Origin: Phormidium sp. FACHB-1136 | GTDB taxonomy: Bacteria > Cyanobacteriota > Cyanobacteriia > Phormidesmidales > Phormidesmidaceae | Reading direction: 5' to 3' | Length of the DNA: 36,028 nucleotides | NCBI RefSeq assembly: GCF_014697375.1 | Contig: NZ_JACJRS010000053.1 | Coordinates: forward strand, 1-36,028 | Shown: positions 9,496 to 17,091 of the stretch, piece after piece | How positions within the stretch are numbered: the stretch's first letter is position 1 | Layout of the letters: each line of letters starts with the position of its first letter | The notes under the pieces: generated by a model | What the model was told of the DNA's origin: nothing | Database searches by the model: none | Seen by the model: the letters and a program-made list of their open reading frames with translations, nothing else | Made by a program: the position numbers and the translations under genes

Positions 9496-10536
9496 CTAGG
9501 GTTTGAGCTGGCGGAAGCTGGTGTAGGCCCGCTCTGGGTGGTAGATGTGGCAACGACCTGCAATGGTTTTCATCAGATCCCAGGAGAAGCGGGTTTCCTT
9601 CATCAGTGGCCCCCACTGTTCCTTCAGAGAAGCGTAGGCAGGCCGCAGATTGTAGGACGGAATGCCAACTGAAACATGGTGGGGAACATGGACGTTGATG
9701 TCGTGGCACAGCACCTCAACCCACTTGGGATAATCGCAGTGGAGGGTGCCGCCCAGTTGAGCTTCTACTTCGTTCCAGGTGGCAGCGGGGCGAAACTGAA
9801 TTTCGGGGATAGTGTGGTGTACCAGGGTGAAGGTGCTCATCCAGAAGTGGTAGCCCAGCCAAGGCATCAGCCAGTATTTGACGATGCCCCAAGGCCCAGC
9901 CACGGCCCATAGGGTGGGGAAGAAGAGGGCCGAGAAAATAACTACGGCGGCAATGGAACGGCTCACTTTGGCCCGGTCACGGGGGTCAAAGTTGTTGAGG
10001 TTAAAGTGCAGCACGGCCCAGTGAGCCACGGAGGCCAGCCACCACAACCAGCCTCGCATCCCTTGGTAGACCACCTTCATGAAGCCGCTGGCCTCGGTGT
10101 ATTCTTGCTCCGTCCAGGGCGTCCAGGCGTTGTCGATATCCAGATTGTTGGTGTTGCGGTGGTGGATATCGTGCAGTAGCCGCCAGCTATGGAAGGGGTA
10201 GATCAGCGGCAGCATGGTCAGATGCCCCACCAGATTATTCACCCAGCGACGGTTAGAGAAAGAACGGTGGCCGCAGTCGTGGCCGATGACAAAGAACCCG
10301 GTCAGTGCCGTGCCCGTCAAAAACCAGGTGATGGGTAGCAGAAACCAAGGTGAAAAATAGATAGCGGTGTAGCCCGCAATGACCGCCGCTACGGTGAGGG
10401 CTACGGAGGCCCAAGCTTTGCGGGGATCTTTCTGAAAATAAATTTTGGGAATGCTTTGGACAACCTGCTTCAGGGTCAGGTCTTGATAGGAAATTACATC
10501 CGCTTGGGAAACGGAAGGCTCAGCAGTAGCAGTCAA
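9496..10536 (-). CDS. desA: acyl-lipid delta-12 fatty acid desaturase
   Basis: A 346-aa integral membrane desaturase. It introduces the delta-12 double bond into oleoyl chains of membrane glycerolipids, with ferredoxin as electron donor in cyanobacteria. Three His boxes form the di-iron site: HDCGH (86-90), HDIHH (122-126) and HVPHH (283-287). Hydrophobic pairs occur near 45-82 and 195-235. The N-terminus MTATAEP and blocks such as KAWASV, YHFWMSTFTLVHHTIPEI and CHDINVHVPHH match Synechocystis DesA closely. The start is a TTG, supported by GGAG 8 bases upstream and by the match to the known N-terminus. It is monocistronic with its own terminator. Desaturases of this group are commonly cold-induced; a candidate leader of about 225 nt is noted separately. 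Confidence 0.95.
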   Translation of the reverse strand: MTATAEPSVSQADVISYQDLTLKQVVQSIPKIYFQKDPRKAWASVALTVAAVIAGYTAIYFSPWFLLPITWFLTGTALTGFFVIGHDCGHRSFSNRRWVNNLVGHLTMLPLIYPFHSWRLLHDIHHRNTNNLDIDNAWTPWTEQEYTEASGFMKVVYQGMRGWLWWLASVAHWAVLHFNLNNFDPRDRAKVSRSIAAVVIFSALFFPTLWAVAGPWGIVKYWLMPWLGYHFWMSTFTLVHHTIPEIQFRPAATWNEVEAQLGGTLHCDYPKWVEVLCHDINVHVPHHVSVGIPSYNLRPAYASLKEQWGPLMKETRFSWDLMKTIAGRCHIYHPERAYTSFRQLKP

Positions 10537-10999
10537 AGAACGGTCTCCACGAAATGAACAAGGCTAGGCAACTTTGCAGAACAACTTTGCAGAACACAAA
10601 TTTGCCAAAAAAAATCTGTTCTTCCCTCGTCGGAAAAGAACAGTGCATACGCCGGATGGCCAAGCAGTACGGGGAGAGCACGACTGAATGGAAGCCGCTG
10701 CGAGCGTGACTGTAGAGCACCTGGCGGAGCAAGAAGACACCAAATGAGAGCACTTAGTATTCCTTCACACTTATACCATGTTGCACCGAGGTCGCCCACC
10801 CCTTTAGCGATGACCCTTGCGTTCTATGAACGATTCTTCCCAGAGTCTAAGGGGGTAGGGGAAAATAAATGTAGTCTGAGCTACCTTTCAGTAAAGACTA
10901 GGGACGGTGGGATCTAAGGCAACCGCTGGCCCAGCCTAGGGCGTCTACACTATTCCGTCTCTCTCGTAACCCAATTCCCGACTTGGGGAGGCTGCTGCC
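10537..10999. other. divergent intergenic region with desA leader; tandem 13-bp repeat
   Basis: This 463-bp region lies between the divergently read desA (-) and a pentapeptide gene (+). CAACTTTGCAGAA occurs twice in perfect tandem at 10569-10581 and 10582-10594, about 33-58 bp upstream of the desA start, so it would lie in the desA 5' leader. A weak minus-strand -10 candidate TATAAG is at 10770-10775, without a clear -35. Short open frames here lack coding character. Confidence 0.5.
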
Positions 11000-11530
11000 A
11001 TGGATGTTCAACAGTTTTTGCACGAGTACAACCGAGGAGACCGCAATTTTTCAGGGGTGCGGCTGCATCGGGTCGATCTACGAGGGGTCAAGCTGAGCGG
11101 TATTGACCTGCAAGGGGCCGATCTCTCCCAGGTGGCTCTGGATGGTGCTGACCTCTCCCGCGCCAACCTGGAGCGGGCCAACCTCTCCGATGCCGACCTA
11201 ACCGGAACCGACCTGAGTGGGGCCAACCTGAAGCACACGAACTTGATCGGAGCCGACCTACGGCGGGCCAGCCTAGTGGGAGCCGACCTCCGCCAAGCTG
11301 ACCTCCGCACCGCCAATCTAGAGCAGGCTGATCTACGGGGGGCGATTCTGTGCGAGGTCAACCTGAGTGGAGCCAACCTCACCCATGCCAACTTGGTGAG
11401 CGCCTGGGTGGAAGATACCCACCTGACAGAGGCGGAACTGGGCGGGGCCAACCTCAATCTGCTGCGCCACTGCGGCATCAATGCGCCTCCCACCGGAGAA
11501 TCCCGCTGGATTTCCTGGGGGATTCATTAG
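11000..11530 (+). CDS. cytoplasmic pentapeptide-repeat protein
   Basis: A 176-aa protein without signal peptide or membrane segment. After a short N-terminal helix (MDVQQFLHEYNRGDRNFSGV), almost uninterrupted A(D/N)LxxA repeats run from about residue 20 to 155 (GADLSRANLERANLSDADLTGTDLSGANL and on). This is a regular beta-helix of roughly 27 pentapeptides. The N-terminal pattern (F)L..Y..G.R.F.G..L resembles that of the pentapeptide protein at 12008-12940, so the two are probably paralogues. GGGGAG lies about 9 bases before the ATG. Function is unknown; some pentapeptide proteins mimic DNA and bind gyrase, but nothing here points to that. Confidence 0.9.
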   Translation: MDVQQFLHEYNRGDRNFSGVRLHRVDLRGVKLSGIDLQGADLSQVALDGADLSRANLERANLSDADLTGTDLSGANLKHTNLIGADLRRASLVGADLRQADLRTANLEQADLRGAILCEVNLSGANLTHANLVSAWVEDTHLTEAELGGANLNLLRHCGINAPPTGESRWISWGIH

Positions 11531-11819
11531 GTGTATTAGAATCTGGATTTCTATTGCAGGACGGAGTGATGCCAAATCTGGGCTAGAAAACCCCGATTCC
11601 CAGTCCGGCAAACCCTAGGGGCGAAGTCTCCTCGTTCGCTGATACCGGGGGTAAGCCAGTCGGATTTAGGATGACGTGATCTAGGGCACAACGAAGCCTC
11701 ACATCGATCACCCTAGCACCACCGAAAAAATCACAGGGGGCCAAGCAGGGGAGTCACAGTAAAAAAACAGCCCAGGGCCGATAGTAGGGATAACAATCAG
11801 AGTTCCCTCCCTTCCGACC
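11531..11819 (+). other. intergenic region, nothing recognised
   Basis: 289 bp between two plus-strand genes. I see no ORF with coding character, no tRNA and no clear terminator or promoter. Confidence 0.5.
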
Positions 11820-12011
11820 ATGAATACGACCACCCGTCCCCTCACCGCCATTGTTGACCAAATCTTTGCGGATCGTCGCATCACCCGTCAGGTGCAGCAG
11901 GACTTGATGCAAACCTTGCTGGGCAAAGCCCACATCAGCAGCCAGGAACAAGCTCTGGCCCAGCGGGTGTTTGAGGCCATCCAGCAGGGGCGTCTGCGGG
12001 TGGTGGACTAG
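11820..12011 (+). CDS. small hypothetical protein, 63 aa
   Basis: This ORF encodes MNTTTRPLTAIVDQIFADRR and ends EAIQQGRLRVVD. The composition is that of a soluble, mostly helical protein (ITRQVQQDLMQTLL, SSQEQALAQRVFEAIQQG) with no membrane segment or cysteine. I recognise the general look of small conserved cyanobacterial proteins but no named family. There is no obvious Shine-Dalgarno before the ATG. Its TAG stop (12009-12011) overlaps the TAG stop of the pentapeptide gene on the other strand within CTAG, so the genes converge with no spacer, which argues that both ends are real. Function unknown. Confidence 0.65.
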   Translation: MNTTTRPLTAIVDQIFADRRITRQVQQDLMQTLLGKAHISSQEQALAQRVFEAIQQGRLRVVD

Positions 12012-12940
12012 GTCAGCAGCCTATCGATAAACATTGAGTGATCTAGGGTTTCCTTGGCCGAGCGGCGAGTCCATCGGGTTTCGCCCTGGACTGTGGCATA
12101 AAGGTAGGCTCTGGCTTCGGTGGGAAGAACGGATTCCGTGAATTCTGTCCCCTCCACGCAGGCCGACCGGAGGGAGGCTTCGCCGAGGTGGGCGCGGGTG
12201 AGGTCGGCGCAGGAGAGGTTGACTTGGTCGAGGTTGCCGTGCCACATCACGGCCCCCGTGAGGTTCGCGTTATGGAGATTGGCCCCCACCATGGAGACGC
12301 CGCGCATGGTGGTGTGGGAAAGGTTGGCGGCACTGAGGTTGGCGTGATCGAGGTTGGCCCCGTTCAGCTTGGCGTCCTTGAGGTTCACCCCTGACAGATC
12401 CAGACCACTGAGGTCAACGCCGTTCAACCAGGCCCCCTCCAGGTTGACGGCAGCAAGGCAGGTGCGATCAAGGTCGGCCCCGCTGAGCCGAACCCCGGTG
12501 AGGTGGGCCCAGGCTAGGTTGGCTTCCCGCAGATTGGCCCCCCGCAGGTTGGCCCCACTCAGGTTGACGCCACACAGGTTGGCCCCCCGCAGGTTGGCAT
12601 TGCGCAGGTTGACGTAACACAGATCCGCACCGCTCAGTTGGGCGTTGTAGAGGTCGGCCTGTACCAAAAACGCACCCCGCAGGCTGGCCTTGGTAAGGTC
12701 GGCCCCGACGAGGCTGGCTTTACTCATTTTGGCAAAGCTAAAATTCGCCCAATTGGCCTTAGCGCCATCGAGGATCGCCTGGGTCAAAAAAGAACGGCTG
12801 AGGTTGGCTCCCTTGAGGCTAGAACGACTGAGGTTCACCTCCACCAAAATGTGATGGGCCAGATCAACCCCAGCCAACTGAATACCCACGAAATCGCGGT
12901 AGCCAGCTTCGTAGAGTTCGAGAAAGTACTGGATATTCAT
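12008..12940 (-). CDS. large cytoplasmic pentapeptide-repeat protein
   Basis: A 310-aa protein with a short helical N-terminus (MNIQYFLELYEAGYRDFVGI) followed by about 45 pentapeptides of A(D/N)L type from about residue 20 to 265 (VNLSGANLRGANLREANLAWAHL is typical). It ends in a short non-repeat tail (TEARAYLYATVQGETRWTRR). There is no signal peptide. The open frame extends 41 codons upstream, but the ATG at 12940 gives the same N-terminal layout as the protein at 11000-11530 and is chosen for that reason. No strong Shine-Dalgarno is seen. The repeat makes several meaningless antisense frames; they are not genes. Function unknown. Confidence 0.9.
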   Translation of the reverse strand: MNIQYFLELYEAGYRDFVGIQLAGVDLAHHILVEVNLSRSSLKGANLSRSFLTQAILDGAKANWANFSFAKMSKASLVGADLTKASLRGAFLVQADLYNAQLSGADLCYVNLRNANLRGANLCGVNLSGANLRGANLREANLAWAHLTGVRLSGADLDRTCLAAVNLEGAWLNGVDLSGLDLSGVNLKDAKLNGANLDHANLSAANLSHTTMRGVSMVGANLHNANLTGAVMWHGNLDQVNLSCADLTRAHLGEASLRSACVEGTEFTESVLPTEARAYLYATVQGETRWTRRSAKETLDHSMFIDRLLT

Positions 12941-13627
12941 AGTACTACGGTGGTAAGTCCTAGCGGCACCGGACTCACGAAGGGTGGTGGTGGGCACGGT
13001 TTTTTCCAAATGAGGACAGCGAACAGAGAATCGGTGGCGTACCGTTGCCCTTGGGGGCATCACTGTCGGGCAACAAGGGCTTGAGCATAGCTAAACGTTT
13101 CGCTGACGATTCAACAAGCAGAATCAAGAAATGTTAATGAGTGTTTAAAAGAGTTAAGATTTTCAGTCAGTAGCTATCGGGGCTAGGGGAGAGTTAGTAG
13201 CTACATTGAGGGGTAAATCTGAGCCATTGGGAAGATTAATCAATGGGGTTAAAGCCCGACAGATCGGCACTTGTTTGATGGGGTCTTCTGGTCTGTGGCG
13301 GACGATACCGTAGCTATTCTCCAGCTAGATAGAAACCTTGATGGCTTTGAAAGACAACCCAGATTCATGCCAGATTCTATGCTGCGCTAGGGCAAATAAA
13401 TGGTAGGTCTAGAGCAGGAAAACCCTTGCAGCTTGGATCTATAGAAGCAAATGAAGATTAAAAGGGAGAGAAAATTAACAAGTTGGCGCAATATTAAATA
13501 TCTTTTAACATTTGCTGACCATGGGAACCAAACCTCCTGATCTAAAGATTAGGTGTTTTTGCGGTGGATGTCAGTCTATATTGAGTTTGTTTGATATTTC
13601 AGATTGAAACTTAGCAGTCATCAGATC
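12941..13627. other. 687-bp AT-richer intergenic region
   Basis: No convincing ORF or RNA gene was found. It is divergent: the pentapeptide gene reads left and the membrane protein gene reads right. The part from about 13130 to 13600 is clearly more AT-rich than its surroundings (TTAAAAGAGTTAAGATTTT, AATATTAAATATCTTTTAAC) and probably holds both promoters. GTAGCTA or AGTAGCTA recurs several times (about 13169, 13196 and 13309). I cannot assign -35/-10 pairs with confidence. Confidence 0.5.
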
Positions 13628-14302
13628 ATGGCAAGACTCATTTTTGTGGTCCTCTGGCTGGGGTTTGTGGGGTATGGGTTTCTCCTTGCGCCCCCCGATC
13701 AGCCCGACACCGCCGACCTGATCCTGCGCCTGTCCACCGGGGCTTGGGACGGTTTGAACCCGGCTGTGATTGCGGTGTTTAATGCCATGGGGGTCTGGCC
13801 CCTGGTCTACGCTGCGGTGGCTTTGGTGGATGGTCGGGGGCAGCGGTTGTGGGCTTGGCCCTTTGTGGTGGCCTCCTTTGCGGTGGGGGCTTTTGCCCTG
13901 CTGCCCTACCTAGCCCTGCGTGCCCCAGTGCCCTGGGTTGGCCCAGCGGATCGCCTGGTGCGGATCCTAGAGCGTCGAATGTTCGGTGCGGGGCTCGCCG
14001 TTGCCGCCGGGGTAATCCTGGTTTGGGGGCTGCTGGCGGGTGACTGGCCTGCCTTTTGGCATCAGTGGCAGACCTCCCGGTTCGTCCATGTGATGACCTT
14101 GGATTTTTGTGCCCTGTGGGGGCTGTTTCCGGTGCTGCTGGTGGATGATCTACCCCGGCGCAACCTGGGCGATCAGCGGTGGATTATTCCGGCGGTGCTG
14201 GCCCTGCCTTTGGTGGGTGCCGCCCTCTACTTGGCCCTGCGTCCGCCCCTGCCAGAGGCGAGTCTTGCCCCTGCCGAGGTCGCTACTCCAGTCCAGATCT
14301 AG
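13628..14302 (+). CDS. multipass membrane protein of unknown function
   Basis: A 224-aa protein with about six hydrophobic segments: near 3-20 (LIFVVLWLGFVGYGFLL), 45-65, 75-100, 120-145, 155-175 and 188-208. A Pro/Ala-rich tail follows. Loops contain AWDGLNPAV and LERRMFGAG. It resembles uncharacterised conserved membrane proteins of cyanobacteria; I recall no named family. The open frame can begin at a TTG (13604), but the ATG at 13628 (MARLIFVVLW) is preferred; neither has a good Shine-Dalgarno. It is followed by a repeat-rich gap before the methyltransferase gene. No transport or catalytic motif is visible. Confidence 0.8.
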   Translation: MARLIFVVLWLGFVGYGFLLAPPDQPDTADLILRLSTGAWDGLNPAVIAVFNAMGVWPLVYAAVALVDGRGQRLWAWPFVVASFAVGAFALLPYLALRAPVPWVGPADRLVRILERRMFGAGLAVAAGVILVWGLLAGDWPAFWHQWQTSRFVHVMTLDFCALWGLFPVLLVDDLPRRNLGDQRWIIPAVLALPLVGAALYLALRPPLPEASLAPAEVATPVQI

Positions 14303-14386
14303 CCGCCATCGGCACCTGGCATCGCTAGGATTCGCGCCCAATCCCACGTAAAATCATCGGTAGTCTGCCAAGGTCATGTTCAGGGG

Positions 14387-14525
14387 ACAGCAATTCTCAG
14401 TATGACTAGGCTGGCGAATAAAATACCGCTCAGGCTGAGCTGTGAGCCTGTCGAACAGTCGAAGCCTTTTCACCCTTCGACAGGCTCAGGGCGAACGGCC
14501 AATTTGCCAAAATGAGAATTGCTGT
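14387..14525. repeat. nested inverted repeats, MITE-like unit
   Basis: The outer arms ACAGCAATTCTCA (14387-14399) and TGAGAATTGCTGT (14513-14525) are perfect 13-bp reverse complements. Nested inside are TGAGCCTGTCGAA (14443-14455) and TTCGACAGGCTCA (14476-14488), another perfect 13-bp pair, followed by GGGCGAACGG. I recognise the inner pair as a repeat scattered in many bacterial genomes. The unit lies between the membrane protein and methyltransferase genes. Confidence 0.75.
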
Positions 14526-14626
14526 TCAGTGGATGGAATCCTCGATAGGGCGGCGCATCCTAGTAGACGACTAACCGCAGACTTTAAACTTCAAACCCTA
14601 AACCTCAAACCCCGTAGCGATTGACT

Positions 14627-15610
14627 ATGCCTGCGATTCCTGCTCCAACTCCTACAGCGGCCTTCGTCAACCAACTGTTGGCCATTAAACCCCTCTGGGC
14701 CATTGCCAAAGGCCGCGCCCGCGCCATGATGGTGAAACGGGCGGAAACCATTGGGGTGCCCTGGCAAGCGAGGGTGGCGGAATTGCGGTCTCGTCAGGGG
14801 GGGGCCCAGCCCGGTTCGGCGGATCTATCGCCCCAGTGGCAGGTGGATTTAGAGGCGATTCAGAATCCCGATCTGCAATATCCCAACTACTACACCACCA
14901 GTTTCCACGCCTACGACGAAGGCAACCTGGGCTGGCTACCCGCCATGGAGGTGGAGGTGGCGGCGAAGGCGGTTCATGCCAAGCTGTGGCCGGGGGCCGG
15001 AGCCAGCGGCGATGCCCAACTGCGCCAAAGCTACCATGATGTGCTGATCGCCCAACTGCCCCAGGCTCCCACCGCCATCGTGGATCTGGGCTGCGGCGTG
15101 GGGATGAGCAGCGAAACCCTGCAAGCCCTCTACCCCCAAGCCCAAGTGACCGGGGTGGATCTGTCTCCCTACTTCCTGGCCGTGGCCCAGTATCGTCAGC
15201 AGGAACGTCCCCAGCAGGAAGATTCCGTCGGTGCCCCGGCCCCCATCACCTGGCACCATGCCGCCGCCGAGGAGACCGGACTACCTGCGGCCTCCTACGA
15301 CTTGGTTTCGGCCTGTTTGATGTTCCACGAACTGCCCCAAACCGCCGCCCGTGGGGTGTTGCGAGAGGCCCATCGGTTGCTCAAGCCCGATGGCCATGTT
15401 GCCCTCATGGACATGAACCCCCAATCGGAGGTGTATCGGCAAATGCCCGCCTTTGTGCTCACCCTGCTAAAAAGCACCGAGCCTTACCTAGACGAATACT
15501 TTGCCCTGGATATGGCGGCGGAACTGGAGTCCGCTGGTTTTGAGCCCCCTACCATCACCCAAAACAGTGCCCGCCACCGCGTCATTTTGGCAAAGCGTCA
15601 GGATGGCTAG
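14627..15610 (+). CDS. class I SAM-dependent methyltransferase
   Basis: A 327-aa soluble protein. The N-terminal region of about 130 residues (KPLWAIAKGRARAMMVKRAE, YPNYYTTSFHAYDEGNLGW) is followed by a Rossmann methyltransferase domain. Motif I is IVDLGCGVGMS (151-161), the acidic residue after beta2 is in VTGVDLS, and the later strands are YDLVSACLMFHELP and GHVALMDMNPQS. This resembles the UbiE/Methyltransf_11 group found in cyanobacteria and plastids. The substrate is not evident. The ATG at 14627 is preferred to the TTG two codons upstream. The TAG stop overlaps that of the convergent MBOAT gene in CTAG. It is not obviously linked to the O-acylation genes, which are on the other strand. 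Confidence 0.88.
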   Translation: MPAIPAPTPTAAFVNQLLAIKPLWAIAKGRARAMMVKRAETIGVPWQARVAELRSRQGGAQPGSADLSPQWQVDLEAIQNPDLQYPNYYTTSFHAYDEGNLGWLPAMEVEVAAKAVHAKLWPGAGASGDAQLRQSYHDVLIAQLPQAPTAIVDLGCGVGMSSETLQALYPQAQVTGVDLSPYFLAVAQYRQQERPQQEDSVGAPAPITWHHAAAEETGLPAASYDLVSACLMFHELPQTAARGVLREAHRLLKPDGHVALMDMNPQSEVYRQMPAFVLTLLKSTEPYLDEYFALDMAAELESAGFEPPTITQNSARHRVILAKRQDG

Positions 15611-17091
15611 AAGTCGAAATAGATGTAGCTGAGGGTTTCGGCGGGGGCCAACAACCAGGCCAAGAGGCTAAAGAGGGGAATCAACAACAGCTTCACGGGC
15701 CAGCTTAGCTCTAGCTTGAGCCCCCGTTTAACGGCGTAGGCGAGGCCCATTAGCCCAAACAGCCCCCCTAGCAGCAGCCACAGTTCGCCATAGCTAAAGC
15801 CGAGGGATTCTAGGTAGACCTTTTGGATAAACTGCGGGTCGGCGGTGGTGCCCCCTAGGCGTTGTAGGGCCAGGGTAAATTGGTCGGGGGCGGGCAGCCG
15901 GAAAAACAGCCAGCTAAAGAAGACTAGGGCTTGGGTCAGCCCCCAACCTAGAATCGTGCCGGGGAAACTGAGCCAAAATCTGGCCACCCAGGGAGCGGCC
16001 TTTCCCCAGGCTTGGGTGAGGCGGTGAATCACCAGTCCGGCCCCGTGGATCGCGCCCCAGATCACAAAGCCCCAGTTGTTGCCGTGCCATACCCCGGCAA
16101 TCAGCATGATAGTCATCAAGTTCAGGCAGGTGCGCCACAGCCCTTGGCGCGACCCCCCCAGGGGAAAGTAGAGGTAGTTGCGCAGCCAGTCGCCCAGGGT
16201 GATGTGCCAGCGTCGCCAAAAGGTGGCTAGGCTGGTGGTGAAGTAGGGGGCATCGAAATTTTCGGGCAGGTTAATCCCCAACAGCAGGGCGCTGCCACGA
16301 GCGATGTTGACGTAGGCGCTGAAATCCAGATAGAGCTGAAGCCCGTAGGCAAAGGTGGCCAGGACGACATCGGCACTGCCCGCCCGTGCCAGGTTGTCAA
16401 AGCTGAGGTTGACCAGGATGGCAATGTGGTCGGCCAGCAGCAGCTTTTTCACCGCCCCGTAGGCAATCAGCCACAGCCCCTCAACTACGCCATTCAACCC
16501 CGGAGGTTTGGGCTGTTCCACCTGGTCTAGAAAGGGGTGAAACCGGGTGATGGGGCCAGAAATTAGCTTGGGGAAAAACAGCTTGTAGGCTCCAAAGTCG
16601 GCCAGGTTGGCGGCGGCGGGCGATCCTCGGTACACATCCACCAGGTAGGCAATGCACTCGAAGACGAAAAAGCTCAACCCCAGGGGCATGATCAGGCCCG
16701 CGAAGTCGTCCCCCAGAAACCCGATGCCCCCCGTCCAGCCCAGCAGCCGGAGCATCCCCTCTAGGTATTTAAACCCCAGCAGCAGCAGTACGTTTAGCCC
16801 AATGCCCAGCCCCAGCAGCCAACGACGGCGACGGTTCCAGCCCTGTTCGGCGACTTGCCAGCGCGCATTGGGAGTACGCCAATCCATAGGGGCAACGATG
16901 GCCTGTCCCACAAAGAAGGTGACCAGCAACAGCGCCACCATCAGCAGCAGGTATTGCACTTGGAGGGAGGCGTAGAACACCAGACTGGCCACCAACAGCA
17001 GCCACAGCCGCGCCTGGATCGATTCCAGCGTCCAAAAAATGCCGATGACGCTGACTAAAAAGAGGGCATAGGTAATGGAGGGCAGAATCAT
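15607..17091 (-). CDS. MBOAT-family O-acyltransferase (AlgI-like)
   Basis: A 494-aa polytopic membrane protein that probably transfers an acyl (often acetyl) group across or at the membrane to an extracellular glycan or other acceptor. Family signatures: YLDFSAYVNIARGSALLLGI, FDAPYFTTSLATFWRRWHITLGDWLRNYLYFPLGG and the catalytic-His region AGVWHGNNWGFVIWGAIHG, with many hydrophobic helices. Its ATG overlaps the TGA of the upstream SGNH/DUF1574-like gene as ATGA (17088-17091), a classic translational coupling, so the two proteins are made together. This pairing copies the AlgI/AlgJ-X and DltB/DltD logic. The acceptor is unknown. The 10 extra upstream residues of the open frame are rejected because of the ATGA overlap. 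Confidence 0.93.
   Translation of the reverse strand: MILPSITYALFLVSVIGIFWTLESIQARLWLLLVASLVFYASLQVQYLLLMVALLLVTFFVGQAIVAPMDWRTPNARWQVAEQGWNRRRRWLLGLGIGLNVLLLLGFKYLEGMLRLLGWTGGIGFLGDDFAGLIMPLGLSFFVFECIAYLVDVYRGSPAAANLADFGAYKLFFPKLISGPITRFHPFLDQVEQPKPPGLNGVVEGLWLIAYGAVKKLLLADHIAILVNLSFDNLARAGSADVVLATFAYGLQLYLDFSAYVNIARGSALLLGINLPENFDAPYFTTSLATFWRRWHITLGDWLRNYLYFPLGGSRQGLWRTCLNLMTIMLIAGVWHGNNWGFVIWGAIHGAGLVIHRLTQAWGKAAPWVARFWLSFPGTILGWGLTQALVFFSWLFFRLPAPDQFTLALQRLGGTTADPQFIQKVYLESLGFSYGELWLLLGGLFGLMGLAYAVKRGLKLELSWPVKLLLIPLFSLLAWLLAPAETLSYIYFDF

Noticed and set aside
10520..10799. Two small minus-strand frames upstream of desA
   Set aside because: They overlap the desA leader and its Shine-Dalgarno region and have no family features.
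11008..11493. Long antisense frames in both pentapeptide genes (also 12120-13084)
   Set aside because: The regular codon pattern of the repeats keeps other frames open; the products are Arg/Ser/Pro-rich and meaningless.
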